A stretch of 64,000 nucleotides of DNA from JBDTSW01 sp051004675 (GTDB taxonomy: Bacteria > Actinomycetota > Thermoleophilia > Solirubrobacterales > 70-9). This document shows, in pieces, positions 21,759 through 30,897 of the stretch; within the stretch, counting starts at the first letter, position 1; every line of letters begins with the position of its first letter. The stretch lies in the NCBI GenBank assembly GCA_051004675.1, contig JBPCKC010000107.1, forward strand, positions 12,108 to 76,107. The letters run 5' to 3'. Made by a program: the position numbers and the translations under genes. The notes beneath the pieces are model-generated. The model ran no database searches. It saw nothing but the letters and a program-made list of their open reading frames with translations, and was not told where the DNA came from.

Positions 21759-24700
21759 TCATTGCGTGGCCCAATGCTCCTTCACGTACCCGTCGACTTC
21801 CGCCTCAGGCAACTCACGGGTGGTGTTGTTCATCCGCACCCAAAACGCTTCGTGGCCATCGCTCATCCGCGCCGTTACGGGCTCTGACGACCGTGCCACG
21901 TCAACGCGGCAGACATCTTCGTCAAGCACTTGGTCAATCCGAGCCCTGGTCCGCATCACGGGCGTGTGGCGGAGCGCGTTCACGAGATGCGTGGTTAGCC
22001 AGTTGACGAGTCCATCCGGACTCGGGGGTTTCACGAGCGGTGTGTCGCGCCCCAAGCCCACGATCTGACCCTCGTCATTAACGCCGATGAAGAGGGTGCC
22101 CCCGTCCGTGTTCAAGAACCCGGCGACGCTCTTGACGATCGCATCCTCCATGCGCTTGTCCTTACGCTCTTCGCGCAAGTTCCAGCGGGCGGTCGATTTG
22201 AACTCGACCTCGTGAGTCTCATCGCTGGCGATGAGTTCTTCCGTCGAGATGGCGAAGAACGCCTTCTCACCCCGGAGTTGCTCGGCGACTATCTCGGCGA
22301 ATTCTGGGTCGGCCTTGATCCGCTCAACCACACTCTCAGTCACGGTGTCGACATCGAGCCCTTGGGCAATCTCCTCCTCGGTGACGGGCATGGGCTCCGC
22401 GACCGCGACGTCGGGTGGCTCCTCGTAGACGTCGCCCCCGTCGTCATGGAAGCTGGCGAAGATGTGGTTGAAGACCAGCTCGGCCTTACGCGCCCAGATC
22501 TCGGGCTCGTAGGCGACTGGGAGCTCGTCGAGAACATCCTTGACGAGGCCGCGGGCAGCCTCGCGAGTTTCCGCCTTCCTGCGCCAGTCGAGAACGAGGC
22601 GATCCTGAATGCGCTCCATCAGGTCGCGCGCGACTCTCTTGACCTCCTCGCGCTGCTCGTCAGTGAGCTCCGGGTCCGGCTGGGTGAGCAGGTCAAACAC
22701 GGCCAGTTCGGACTCAGAGAGTCCCTCGCGCACCGTCCGCTCCTCCTCCTCGGACAGGTCGCGAGAGAGCGACTGAAGCCGGCGGAGCATTTCGTCCACG
22801 TTCAGGCTGCCGGTGTTGTACTCATCAATGAGCTTTCGAAATCGCTCTACCAGATTCATACGGGTCGGGTTCCGTTTCGCCGCCCTCTGCACCTGAGCCC
22901 CAATCCGCCCCGCGAGGCGCTGCGCTGACGAGCGCTTCCGCCCCGCGAGGCGTGCCGACAGCGCCTCAAAGTCGATTGCGTTCAAGTCGATCAGCGAATT
23001 AGCGTCCGCGCCGTCCGCCGCCGCGCGGATCACGTACTCCTCGGCACCCACCGATCGATCGAGAAGGTCCTGGACTGTTCCCGAGATGTGCGATAGGTCA
23101 GGCGCGGGATCAAGCGAGCGGATCGTTTCAGCGAGGTTGCGGGCCACCCCGACTACTCGGACATGTCCCGACGCTGCCGGGTCGGGCAGAATCGCGGCGA
23201 AGAGGCGCCGCACCCGGTCTGAGCGCTCCAAGTAGGCCCTTCGGGTCACATCGTCGACGAGCAGAGCTTCAACTGAGGCGTCACGTAGCGCGATGAACTC
23301 GAATCCTTCGGCCCCCGCAAGCGCGTCGAAGTCCACGTCCCAGCGCTCGGCGAACGCAATGAGCTCACCGAGCTCCTCGTCGAACTCATCCACCAGCGCC
23401 GACTTGTCGCGGATGATGTCTGCCGCCTCCTCGCCATCCCTTGCCGCCGCGTACACGGCGAGGGCCGCTTCCAGGTGCCGAAAGACGCCGACGTAGTCGA
23501 CGATCAGGCCGTTCTCCTTCTCCGGGAAGACTCTGTTCGCCCGCGCGATCGTCTGCATCAGCGAGTGGTTTCGCATCGGGCGATCGAGGTAGATCGTCGA
23601 GCAGGACGGCACGTCGAAGCCCGTCATCCACATCGCGCAAACGAAGACCAGCCGGAAAGGATCGTCCGGGTCCTTGAAGCGCCCGTCGAGGTCCTCGTCG
23701 AGCATCCGTTTCCGATGCGGAGCGATATCCAGGCCGGCCTCGGCCATGTCCGCGATCTCGTTCTGCGACTGAGAGACCACGACCGCCATGTCGGTCTCCT
23801 CCATGAACGCGATCTGCTTATCCACCCCGACGCGCTCCAACTCAGGTAGTCGCCCAGCGAGCTCACGCAACTCAGCGAGGTGTGTCTGCCACTCCTCAGC
23901 AACCAGGTCGTACATCCGCACCGCGGTGGCCTTGTCGATCGCGACGAACATCCCCTTGCCAAGGAAGCCGCGGCCCACGAAGTGGCGCACGAGGTCGGCG
24001 GCGATCCGCTGCAGGCGCTCAGGACGGGTGATCAGCTGGTATTCGGTGGCAAAGCGGCGGTTGAGCGCCCGCTCCTGGGAGTCGTCCAACTCCGCCTGCT
24101 CGAGAATCCCGGTGAGCTCCTCATCGAAGCTCTCATTGATGATCTGCAGTTCGGGGATCCGGTTCTCGTAGAAGAGCGGTACCGTCGCGCCGTCCTCGAT
24201 CGAGTCACGGAAGTTGTAGGTCGACACGTACTCGCCGAAGACCTCGCGCGTACGCTCGGCCTCGCCCTTGATCAGCGGCGTGCCGGTGAACCCGAGGAAG
24301 CCGGCATTCGGCAGCGCACGGCGCATGTTGAGAGCCAAGGTCGCGTACTGGCTGCGGTGCGCTTCGTCGGTGATCACGATCACGTCCTCGCGATCCGAGC
24401 AGACCGGCATCTCCTGGCCCTCCCCCTCCGGTCGGAACTTGTGGATCAGCGTGAAGACGTACCGGTGGTCCTCGCCGAGGAGCTGGCGGAGGTTCGCTGA
24501 GGAGGTCGCCTGCAGGTGGCCCTCGACGACGCCGGCGTCCTTGAACTCGTCGTAGAGCTGATCGTCGAGCTCGGCCCGATCGGTGACCATGACGAAGGTC
24601 CAGTTGCCTGGCTCGCGGCGCAGGACCTTCTGGGTGAAGAACAGCATTGAGAGGCTCTTGCCGGAGCCCTGGGTGTGCCAGAAGACGCCTAGCCGGCCGT

Positions 24701-25565
24701 CGCGCGTGGCCGGATCCAAGAGCGCCCGGATCGCCGCGTTGACGCCCAGCACTTGATGGTTCTGAGCGAGCAGCTTGACCAGGCCACCCGGACGCTCCAG
24801 GTAGGCGACGAAGTTCTCGACCACGTCAAGCAGGCGCGCTGGTTCGCAAAGCGCCTGGATCGCCGTCTCCAGCGAGACGACCCCGGGTTCGGACTCGTCG
24901 TCGATCCGCTTCCACTCGCCGAAGCGCTCCCACGGTGCGAACGTCGCCCCCACCTTCGTCTCAGAGCCGGTCGAGAGCACCACCAGCGCGTTCGGCGTGA
25001 AGAGCTGGGGGATCGCGTCGCGGTAGTCGCGCAGGTTCTTCTTGTAGGCCTGCTCGACGGTCTTGTGCGAGGCCTTCAGCTCCAGCAGGACAAGCGGGAT
25101 CCCGTTGACGAAGCAGACGATGTCGCAGCGCCGCGTGTGAAGCGGCCCTACTACCCAGAACTGCCTGACGGCTAGGAACTCGTTGTTGGCCGGCGTGGTC
25201 CAGTCGACCACACGCACGGTCTCGGTCGTGCGGTCCCCGTGCTCGTCGGTGACGGTGACCTTGACGCCGTCGCGAAGCAATTCGTAGACCGCCTGATTCG
25301 CGCGGGTGGGATCGAGCGCGGCGCGATTGAGGACGAGCTCATCGAGCGCGGCATCGACCGCGGCCGCAGGCAGATCCGGGTTTAGCTCGGCCAGCTTAGG
25401 CGCGAGTCGGTGGCGGAGCACCACCTGGGACTGATCGTCTCGTCCGAGGCCCTCGGGCCCGAGGGTTTCTGTGTAGCCGTCCTCGAGTTCGTAGCCGAGC
25501 GTCTCAAGGAGTGCGAGCGTCGGGCGCTCGACAAGCTCATCCTCCGAGTAGTCGCGCGGATTCAC
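21759..25565 (-). CDS. hsdR: Type I restriction enzyme R subunit with C-terminal AlbA/Schlafen-type domain
   Basis: A 1268-residue protein. The N-terminal nuclease domain has Asp148, then LVLLELK (Glu162, Lys164) of the D...ExK active site. Helicase motifs: HTQGSGKS at 297-304 (motif I), VITDEAHRSQ with DEAH at 400-403 (II), GFTGTPL (III), DRPMRNHSLMQTIARANRVF (VI). It translocates DNA with ATP and cuts at a distance when HsdS finds an unmethylated site. The last about 160 residues (1110-1268) are extra: HEVEFKSTARWNL, then SVAGFLNTDGGTLFIGVNDE, the AlbA_2/Schlafen-type ATP/nucleic-acid-binding fold (PF04326). GTG 25565 overlaps the hsdS stop by 4 bp. Confidence 0.93.
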   Translation of the reverse strand: MNPRDYSEDELVERPTLALLETLGYELEDGYTETLGPEGLGRDDQSQVVLRHRLAPKLAELNPDLPAAAVDAALDELVLNRAALDPTRANQAVYELLRDGVKVTVTDEHGDRTTETVRVVDWTTPANNEFLAVRQFWVVGPLHTRRCDIVCFVNGIPLVLLELKASHKTVEQAYKKNLRDYRDAIPQLFTPNALVVLSTGSETKVGATFAPWERFGEWKRIDDESEPGVVSLETAIQALCEPARLLDVVENFVAYLERPGGLVKLLAQNHQVLGVNAAIRALLDPATRDGRLGVFWHTQGSGKSLSMLFFTQKVLRREPGNWTFVMVTDRAELDDQLYDEFKDAGVVEGHLQATSSANLRQLLGEDHRYVFTLIHKFRPEGEGQEMPVCSDREDVIVITDEAHRSQYATLALNMRRALPNAGFLGFTGTPLIKGEAERTREVFGEYVSTYNFRDSIEDGATVPLFYENRIPELQIINESFDEELTGILEQAELDDSQERALNRRFATEYQLITRPERLQRIAADLVRHFVGRGFLGKGMFVAIDKATAVRMYDLVAEEWQTHLAELRELAGRLPELERVGVDKQIAFMEETDMAVVVSQSQNEIADMAEAGLDIAPHRKRMLDEDLDGRFKDPDDPFRLVFVCAMWMTGFDVPSCSTIYLDRPMRNHSLMQTIARANRVFPEKENGLIVDYVGVFRHLEAALAVYAAARDGEEAADIIRDKSALVDEFDEELGELIAFAERWDVDFDALAGAEGFEFIALRDASVEALLVDDVTRRAYLERSDRVRRLFAAILPDPAASGHVRVVGVARNLAETIRSLDPAPDLSHISGTVQDLLDRSVGAEEYVIRAAADGADANSLIDLNAIDFEALSARLAGRKRSSAQRLAGRIGAQVQRAAKRNPTRMNLVERFRKLIDEYNTGSLNVDEMLRRLQSLSRDLSEEEERTVREGLSESELAVFDLLTQPDPELTDEQREEVKRVARDLMERIQDRLVLDWRRKAETREAARGLVKDVLDELPVAYEPEIWARKAELVFNHIFASFHDDGGDVYEEPPDVAVAEPMPVTEEEIAQGLDVDTVTESVVERIKADPEFAEIVAEQLRGEKAFFAISTEELIASDETHEVEFKSTARWNLREERKDKRMEDAIVKSVAGFLNTDGGTLFIGVNDEGQIVGLGRDTPLVKPPSPDGLVNWLTTHLVNALRHTPVMRTRARIDQVLDEDVCRVDVARSSEPVTARMSDGHEAFWVRMNNTTRELPEAEVDGYVKEHWATQ

Positions 25566-26791
25566 TCGGTCTCCGGCGGAGTGAGGATGCCGAGGTCTAT
25601 GTCGGCGATGTCCAGGTGTCCAGACACCAAGCGAGGGAGGATCAGTCCTTGCGACTCGACGAGCTTGTAGTTCCAGTTTCGGAGCGCAGTCATGAACTCG
25701 AACAACGGCGCGCTCACCTCATCGAAATACGCCACTAGGGAAGGCGGAGGAATCGGCATGGAAAGTCCGCTGATGTGATTTCTGTTCAGTGTGGGCACCG
25801 CCGCGCCGGTGGCGTGGCTTCGTAGGTTGAGCGACTCCAGAAGAAAATACGCGGAGCGCGGGCTAGCCCGACGAAACTCTTTCACCCAGAGAGTGGTGTT
25901 GAGAGGCCAGTAGTCAACCGGCAGATAAGTGACCCTTCCGATCGTGCCGCTTCGACCGGTTGCAACTCCCGGGCCGCTTGCCTTCGCTTCGGAGTGACTG
26001 CCGGTTACCCCTGACGCTGACACGATCGGCACCGCACCGGGTTGGCGCACAGATACAGGGAGGTCGAAGCCTCTTGCAAGCACTACCTGGTCATCCAGGG
26101 TCCCCGCCTCCCACCCGGCTGGAATCGGCCCGGCGCCGGAATCGACCAGAGCCACGCCCTCGTGGCCCGGAAAACGGAAGTGCACGAACCACTCCCGATA
26201 GAGCGACCGAGCGAGATCCTCCAGCAGCTCGATCCGCCGCTCGTTGATCTCGAGCAGCTCGTCGAAGGCGGAGAGGACCGCGGCGACTCGGCGCTGAGTT
26301 CGGACATCAGGGACCGTGAGCTCGAAGGCTCGAAGGGTGGCGAGGTTGACATGAGGAACGCCCGCTGTCATTGCGTAGTTGATGAGGCGCTGTTTTGTGG
26401 CCGGCGCGGAGAGCGCGAAATAGAGGAACTCCGAATCGGCGATGGCAGGGTCGACGGAGATCTTCATCTGGCTCTGGGAGAGCAGAAATCGCTCGTACGG
26501 CTGGTCCAGAGGGACCAACCCAACCTGTCCCAGTGTGCCTCGCTGGGTGACGATGACATCTCCGGGGTAGGCCAGGTTCCCGCGGTGGCGGTCGGCCTTG
26601 TCGTCCGAGACGAAGACCATGCCGTCGAGCGAGAAACGGCCCGGGCCGGCGAGCTGTGCACCTCTGATAACAGGTACGCCCGCGGGTACGTAATCCTTTC
26701 GCCCAAGGGAGCTCCCAAACGGACCGCCCGCGACGCCCGATTCGCCGCCTTCGGCGAGTTCCGAGACCCGTGCTTCCCGCCAGAGACCCAT
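25562..26791 (-). CDS. hsdS: Type I restriction-modification specificity subunit
   Basis: A 409-residue protein with the two-repeat HsdS plan: target-recognition domain 1 (residues about 5-175, GGPFGSSLGRKDYVPAGVPV and GDVIVTQRGTLGQVGLVP), a first conserved helix (RRVAAVLSAFDELLEINERR), domain 2 (about 215-355, from PIPAGWEAGTLDD), and a second helix (SLVAYFDEVSAPLFEFMTAL). It recognises a bipartite DNA site and holds two HsdM and two HsdR. It lies between hsdM and hsdR with 1-4 bp overlaps. The second half keeps fewer consensus residues, which is usual for the variable domain. The target sequence cannot be read from the protein. Confidence 0.92.
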   Translation of the reverse strand: MGLWREARVSELAEGGESGVAGGPFGSSLGRKDYVPAGVPVIRGAQLAGPGRFSLDGMVFVSDDKADRHRGNLAYPGDVIVTQRGTLGQVGLVPLDQPYERFLLSQSQMKISVDPAIADSEFLYFALSAPATKQRLINYAMTAGVPHVNLATLRAFELTVPDVRTQRRVAAVLSAFDELLEINERRIELLEDLARSLYREWFVHFRFPGHEGVALVDSGAGPIPAGWEAGTLDDQVVLARGFDLPVSVRQPGAVPIVSASGVTGSHSEAKASGPGVATGRSGTIGRVTYLPVDYWPLNTTLWVKEFRRASPRSAYFLLESLNLRSHATGAAVPTLNRNHISGLSMPIPPPSLVAYFDEVSAPLFEFMTALRNWNYKLVESQGLILPRLVSGHLDIADIDLGILTPPETE

Positions 26792-28335
26792 CAGGCAGAG
26801 AGCAGGTTGTCCAGCACCTCGTCGATCCCCGCCTCCAGCTCCTGCGCCCTGCCGCCAAGCGCTCGCAGCTCGGCCTGTGCCACGGCGAGCGTTTCCTCGA
26901 AAACCTCATCCTCGAGGTCTTCGACCTCCGTGCCCACGTAGCGCCCGGGGTTGAGGCTCCAGCCCTGGTTCTCGATTTCTTGGATCGTCGCCACCCTGCA
27001 AAGCCCATTCACATCTGCGTAGATCCCATCGGGAAACTGCTCGGCGAACAGTTCGTTCGCTCCGCTTGCCAGCTCAGGCTCCTGGCCCCGATAAAGGCGG
27101 ACGATGTTGGCGAGGAATTCGAGCTGCTCGTCGGTGAAGTCCCGATGAGCACGATCAATCTGACGGAAGATCTGGCGGGCGTCGACGAACAGGACCTGGT
27201 CGGCCCGCTCGGTTTCGTGCTTGCCGCGATCGAGGAACCACAGCGTCACCGGCAGCGTCACGGTGTAGAAGAAGTTCGGGCCGACCGCGACCATCACATC
27301 GACCAATCCGGCTTCAATCAGTTTGCGCCGGATCTCACCCTCGCTGTGTCGGGCATCGGAGGCTGAGTTAGCCATGACGAACCCGGCGCGGCCGGTTTCG
27401 TTCAACGCAGTTGCGAAGAGCTGAATCCAGAGGTAGTTGCCGTTGTCGGCCTTCGGCAGGTCCGGGAACCTCGGATCGTCCTCGAGCTTCGCCTTGTCGA
27501 TTCTGTTGACGTTGAACTCCGGGTTCGCCATTACGAAGTCGAACCGGCCTACGCTCTCGTGAAGATCCTCGTAGTAGCTGTTGCCCTCCCGGATCTCGCC
27601 CGAGAGCCCGTGGATCGCGAGGTTCATCTTCGCGAGGCGCACCGTGGCGGGCGTGTTTTCCTGTCCGTAGATCGACAGCTCGTCACCTGGCGAACGCCGG
27701 TGGCGCTCGACGAAGTGCGCCGAGTGGACGAACATCCCTCCCGAACCGCAAGCCGGATCGAAAACCCTGCCGTGGAAGGGCTCCGTGATCTCAACGATCA
27801 AGCGAACGATCGACATTGGCGTGAAGAACTCGCCCGCGCCCTGTCCCTCGGCGAACGCGAACTTGGCCAGGAAGTACTCGTAGATCAGACCAAACGCGTC
27901 GCCCTCGAGGTCCTTGGTGTAACTGCTGATGTGACGGAGCAGCGAGGCAATCGTCGCATCGGGAATGGCCGTGTACGCGCGCGGCAGGACGCCAGACAGC
28001 TCACGGTTGTGCTCCTCGACCAGGCGCATGGCCTCGTTGACGGCCTTGCCGAGATCTGACCCCTCCGGCAGCGAGAGCAACGCGCTGAAGCGGGCCGCGG
28101 GCGCTACGTAGACGACACGCTGCGCGTGGTAGTCCGACGGGCCAATCTTGCGTCGTGCAGACGCCTTGGCCTCGATCTCATCGTGGACCGACTGGAACTT
28201 GACCTCGGCAAAGCGCAGAAAGATCAGGCCCAGGACCGGGGACCCGTACTCGGACGCCTTCAGCCCGGAATTCGCTCTCAACTCATCGGCGGCATCCCAG
28301 AGGCGGTCCTCTAGCTCCCGTAGATCAGGCTGCAT
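26791..28335 (-). CDS. hsdM: Type I DNA methyltransferase subunit with altered motif IV
   Basis: A protein of 514 residues starting at ATG 28335 (an upstream start at 28350 is possible). The N-terminal HsdM bundle (DLRELEDRLWDAADELRANS) is followed by an N6-adenine methyltransferase domain: SAM-binding VFDPACGSGGMF at 191-202 and the catalytic motif IV region FVMANPEFNVN at 267-277. The usual motif is NPPF; here Pro is replaced by Glu (codons CCG GAG TTC). It would methylate the adenine in the HsdS site. The hsdS ATG shares a base with its stop (TGATG). The start overlaps a degenerate CGCTTTCAATGC motif related to the island palindromes. Confidence 0.9.
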   Translation of the reverse strand: MQPDLRELEDRLWDAADELRANSGLKASEYGSPVLGLIFLRFAEVKFQSVHDEIEAKASARRKIGPSDYHAQRVVYVAPAARFSALLSLPEGSDLGKAVNEAMRLVEEHNRELSGVLPRAYTAIPDATIASLLRHISSYTKDLEGDAFGLIYEYFLAKFAFAEGQGAGEFFTPMSIVRLIVEITEPFHGRVFDPACGSGGMFVHSAHFVERHRRSPGDELSIYGQENTPATVRLAKMNLAIHGLSGEIREGNSYYEDLHESVGRFDFVMANPEFNVNRIDKAKLEDDPRFPDLPKADNGNYLWIQLFATALNETGRAGFVMANSASDARHSEGEIRRKLIEAGLVDVMVAVGPNFFYTVTLPVTLWFLDRGKHETERADQVLFVDARQIFRQIDRAHRDFTDEQLEFLANIVRLYRGQEPELASGANELFAEQFPDGIYADVNGLCRVATIQEIENQGWSLNPGRYVGTEVEDLEDEVFEETLAVAQAELRALGGRAQELEAGIDEVLDNLLSA

Positions 28336-28502
28336 TGAAAGCGCTAGCAAGGGTCAACGACATTCGGGGCCAGCCTATCCCTGCGACATTGCGAGCGCGA
28401 AGCTGCCCGTCCCGTGGCCCGCCTCACGAATCGTTCTGAAACTCCCGGACGAAGGCGGCCCGGAGGACTAGAGGCACCTCCTCCACGCGAAGCCACTGAC
28501 AT

Positions 28503-28735
28503 ATTGATGCCCGATTGATGCCCGCTCCCAGACCCGGAATCAGGGCAGGAACGCCGAAAGGCCCGCCGTAGCGGGCCTTTCGTGAATAGCGGGGGCAGGA
28601 TTTGAACCTGCGACCTCCGGGTTATGAGATCGACCCCACGCCATGACCTCGCCTGCTCTCAGGCACGGTCAGGCGCGGCGCGATCGCCTGAGTTGCCCTC
28701 ACTTGCGCTCAGATTGATGCCCGGATTGATGCCCG
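28503..28735. other. tRNA-Met-type attachment module, copy 1
   Basis: The 569-bp gene-free stretch 28336-28904 contains, in order: ATTGATGCCCG twice (28503-28513, 28514-28524), a strong GAAAGGCCCGC/GCGGGCCTTTC hairpin (28556-28581), a tRNA-Met 3' half on the minus strand (28587 to about 28630; anticodon-loop CTCATAA, T-arm GGTTCAAATCC, acceptor CCCCGCTA), then ATTGATGCCCG twice more (28713-28723, 28725-28735). The 5' side of the anticodon stem does not pair, so this is not a working tRNA. Arm-type repeats around a tRNA 3' end and terminator are the layout of an integrase attachment site. Positions 28556-28633 match 30687-30764 with two differences. Confidence 0.7.
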
Positions 28736-28904
28736 CCAGCAGAGGCTCACGGGCCCGCGCGCCAAGCCAGATCGCACCCCGAGTGCAGCGCCGCGTTCGC
28801 CGAGCGGTGCTCCCCACCCCCCCGACTCCCCAGGGCTCCCTAACTCCCGTACCAGCGGCTGCTTGACAGCGAGCCCTTCTTCATAGAGGCAAAAAGCGGC
28901 GTGT

Positions 28905-30593
28905 CTACTTCGCCTCGACCACGAGCCTTACGGTGTCAGCTCGCTTCGGCAGACCGGTGGAGCGGGCGGTAATGGGAAGGTCGATCTTCCGCCCCTCTGG
29001 TGTGTCACGCCTGATCCTCACGGCCACGAAGACGCGCTCGGCCACATGGGCCGGCCTGACGCTTGGGGTCAGGATGCCGGCATCCGAGGTGATCTCGCTC
29101 GTGACATCCAGGTGGTCGCGGAAGTAAGTGACTCTGAACCCGGGTCGGTCCCTCGGCTCGGCCTTGATCTGAAATTGATCATCAAGCAGTCGAGCACGGT
29201 TGTAGACCCTGGCTTCGTAGTACACGGTCCTTGCCGGCCTGAGCTCTGTTCGATAGGTCTGATGGCGTCCGTCCTCGTTGAAGACGGACGCGCCGAGGTG
29301 CAGTCCAGATTCTCCGCCGATCGTGGCGTCCGGCAGGTAGTCGACTTCGACCGCGCCCACGTCGCTCCCGAGCCCGTAGGGCGTCGGCCGAATCCCGTCG
29401 CGCTGGTCTCTGAAATGGGCGCGACTTGCGAAGGGAATTACGTCAATCGCCGCGCTGCCGGGCCCAAGGAGGCGCGTGCGGTTGTACCCGCCGTTGTCCG
29501 CCAGCGGACCGAGCACCGGATCGCCGGTGAGATTTGTCCCCCCCACGGGACAGCTTCCCGGCCCCGCATCGAAGATCACGTTGTAGCCACCATCTCCTAT
29601 CGGTCCGCTGCAGCCGGCTCCCTGAATCGGGCTCGCGACGATCGATTGTCTTAGGGTGATCTGCGGGATCGCGTCGAGGTTGACGATGTCCGCCGTGGGC
29701 GAAGCGTTTTCGGCGAACGTGCTCAAGGAAACGTCGATGGGCGCGCCCGCGACCTCGATCGAGCCCGCGCCGGGGGTCGCGGTGTTGCCTGTGAAGGTCG
29801 AGTTCGCGACCCCGCCGCCATCACCGCCGGCCACGCTCATGCCTGCGCCAGTACCAGCGACGTTTCCTGCGAAAAGGGAACTAGAAACGTCGAAGCTTCC
29901 CGCCGCGATACTCAGGGCGCCCCCAGCCGTGGCCGCATTGTCGGTGAATTCAGATCCGGAGACCCACAGCGGCCTATCCCCTTCCAAGGCGATAGCGCCA
30001 CCAACCCCACCGGCGCTATTGCCCGAGAGGCGCGAAATAAACACGGCCACCGAACCGTTGGTGGAGATCGCCCCTCCTGCCTCGGCGTCGTTGTTTAGCA
30101 GCGTCGCATAGGAGACAGCGACCGACGAGCCACCGCGGATCGCGCCCCCCGCCCCCGATGGAGGGGCGCCGTCTCGAAGCACGAGACGGCTGATCGTGAG
30201 GCCGGCTTGCCCGACGTCGAAAATCCGATTAGCCCCTCCTGCGTCGATTACCAACGGAGATTCACCCAGTCCGAAGGGGCCATTGATGCTTAGGTCCTGG
30301 CCGTCGAGAACCTCAAGCGCGCCCAGGCTCAGGGTGACCATATTGATCCCGCTGGCAAAAACGATCGAGTCTCCTCCATCGCCCGTAGTTGCGCCCTGCA
30401 CACAGGCATCGGCCGCGCCGAGGTTTGCCGACTTCACCGCTTCTCGCAACGAACAATCGCCATCGGGCGTGTCCTCATCGGCTGAAGTCGTGACCGTGAT
30501 TACGCTGGCCGCAGTCGTAGATGCCTGGACGAGGGTGAGGCCAAGCACGGCGGCTGCGGAGGCGACTGCAATGAGGATTCTTGCTGAACTCAA
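28905..30593 (-). CDS. Secreted parallel beta-helix protein with CSLREAV N-terminal block
   Basis: A 562-residue protein. A signal peptide (IAVASAAAVLGLTLVQAST) is followed by the conserved DGDCSLREAVKSANLG block, then short right-handed beta-helix coils (GGAISTNGSVAVFISRLSG, GGALSIAAGSFDVSSSLFAG, and similar), the closing motif DPVLGPLADNGGYNRTRLLG and GSDVGAVEVD, and a C-terminal beta-rich domain. Proteins of this type in the lineage are cell-surface or secreted with unknown ligands (often annotated as choice-of-anchor Q). It lies alone between two tRNA-Met attachment modules, a mobile setting. A relative at 59292-60686 lies in the chromosome backbone. Confidence 0.8.
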   Translation of the reverse strand: MSSARILIAVASAAAVLGLTLVQASTTAASVITVTTSADEDTPDGDCSLREAVKSANLGAADACVQGATTGDGGDSIVFASGINMVTLSLGALEVLDGQDLSINGPFGLGESPLVIDAGGANRIFDVGQAGLTISRLVLRDGAPPSGAGGAIRGGSSVAVSYATLLNNDAEAGGAISTNGSVAVFISRLSGNSAGGVGGAIALEGDRPLWVSGSEFTDNAATAGGALSIAAGSFDVSSSLFAGNVAGTGAGMSVAGGDGGGVANSTFTGNTATPGAGSIEVAGAPIDVSLSTFAENASPTADIVNLDAIPQITLRQSIVASPIQGAGCSGPIGDGGYNVIFDAGPGSCPVGGTNLTGDPVLGPLADNGGYNRTRLLGPGSAAIDVIPFASRAHFRDQRDGIRPTPYGLGSDVGAVEVDYLPDATIGGESGLHLGASVFNEDGRHQTYRTELRPARTVYYEARVYNRARLLDDQFQIKAEPRDRPGFRVTYFRDHLDVTSEITSDAGILTPSVRPAHVAERVFVAVRIRRDTPEGRKIDLPITARSTGLPKRADTVRLVVEAK

Positions 30594-30643
30594 GGCGATT
30601 GCCTTATGTCGGCCTTAGCGTCCCCATCGAAAGCAGCATAGGC

Positions 30644-30866
30644 ATTGATGCCCGCCTGCCGCGCCGGGCAGAGACCCGGAGGACGCGAAAGGCCCGCCGG
30701 AGCGGGCCTTTCGTAAATAGCGGGGGCAGGATTTGAACCTGCGACCTCCGGGTTATGAGATCGAGCGCAAGCGCTGTCCTGGCCCACGCATATGCGTCAC
30801 CAGGCTTCGCCCAATGGCCTGAGTTGCGCTGGCTTGCGCGCAGATTGATGCCCGAATTGATGCCCG
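30644..30866. other. tRNA-Met-type attachment module, copy 2
   Basis: A second copy of the module in the 304-bp gap 30594-30897: one ATTGATGCCCG (30644-30654), a GAAAGGCCCGC/GCGGGCCTTTC hairpin (30687-30712), the tRNA-Met 3' half (30718-30764), then ATTGATGCCCG at 30844-30854 and 30856-30866. The 78-bp core has the same orientation as copy 1 and lies 2131 bp away, so recombination between them would excise the beta-helix gene. The TIR-like gene starts 31 bp after the last repeat. Confidence 0.7.
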
Positions 30867-30897
30867 CACACGCGGCCCGGCTCTATCGTGCGACCCG

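Noticed and set aside
26042..26941. 299-codon plus-strand frame opposite hsdS and hsdM
   Set aside because: Antisense to two well-supported genes, with no recognisable motif.
28587..28660. tRNA-Met-like sequence considered as a functional tRNA
   Set aside because: Only the 3' half matches; the 5' side of the anticodon stem and the D-arm are absent in both copies (28587 and 30718).
30590..30787. 65-codon minus-strand frame over the second tRNA-Met fragment
   Set aside because: It consists of tRNA-derived sequence and shows no protein character.
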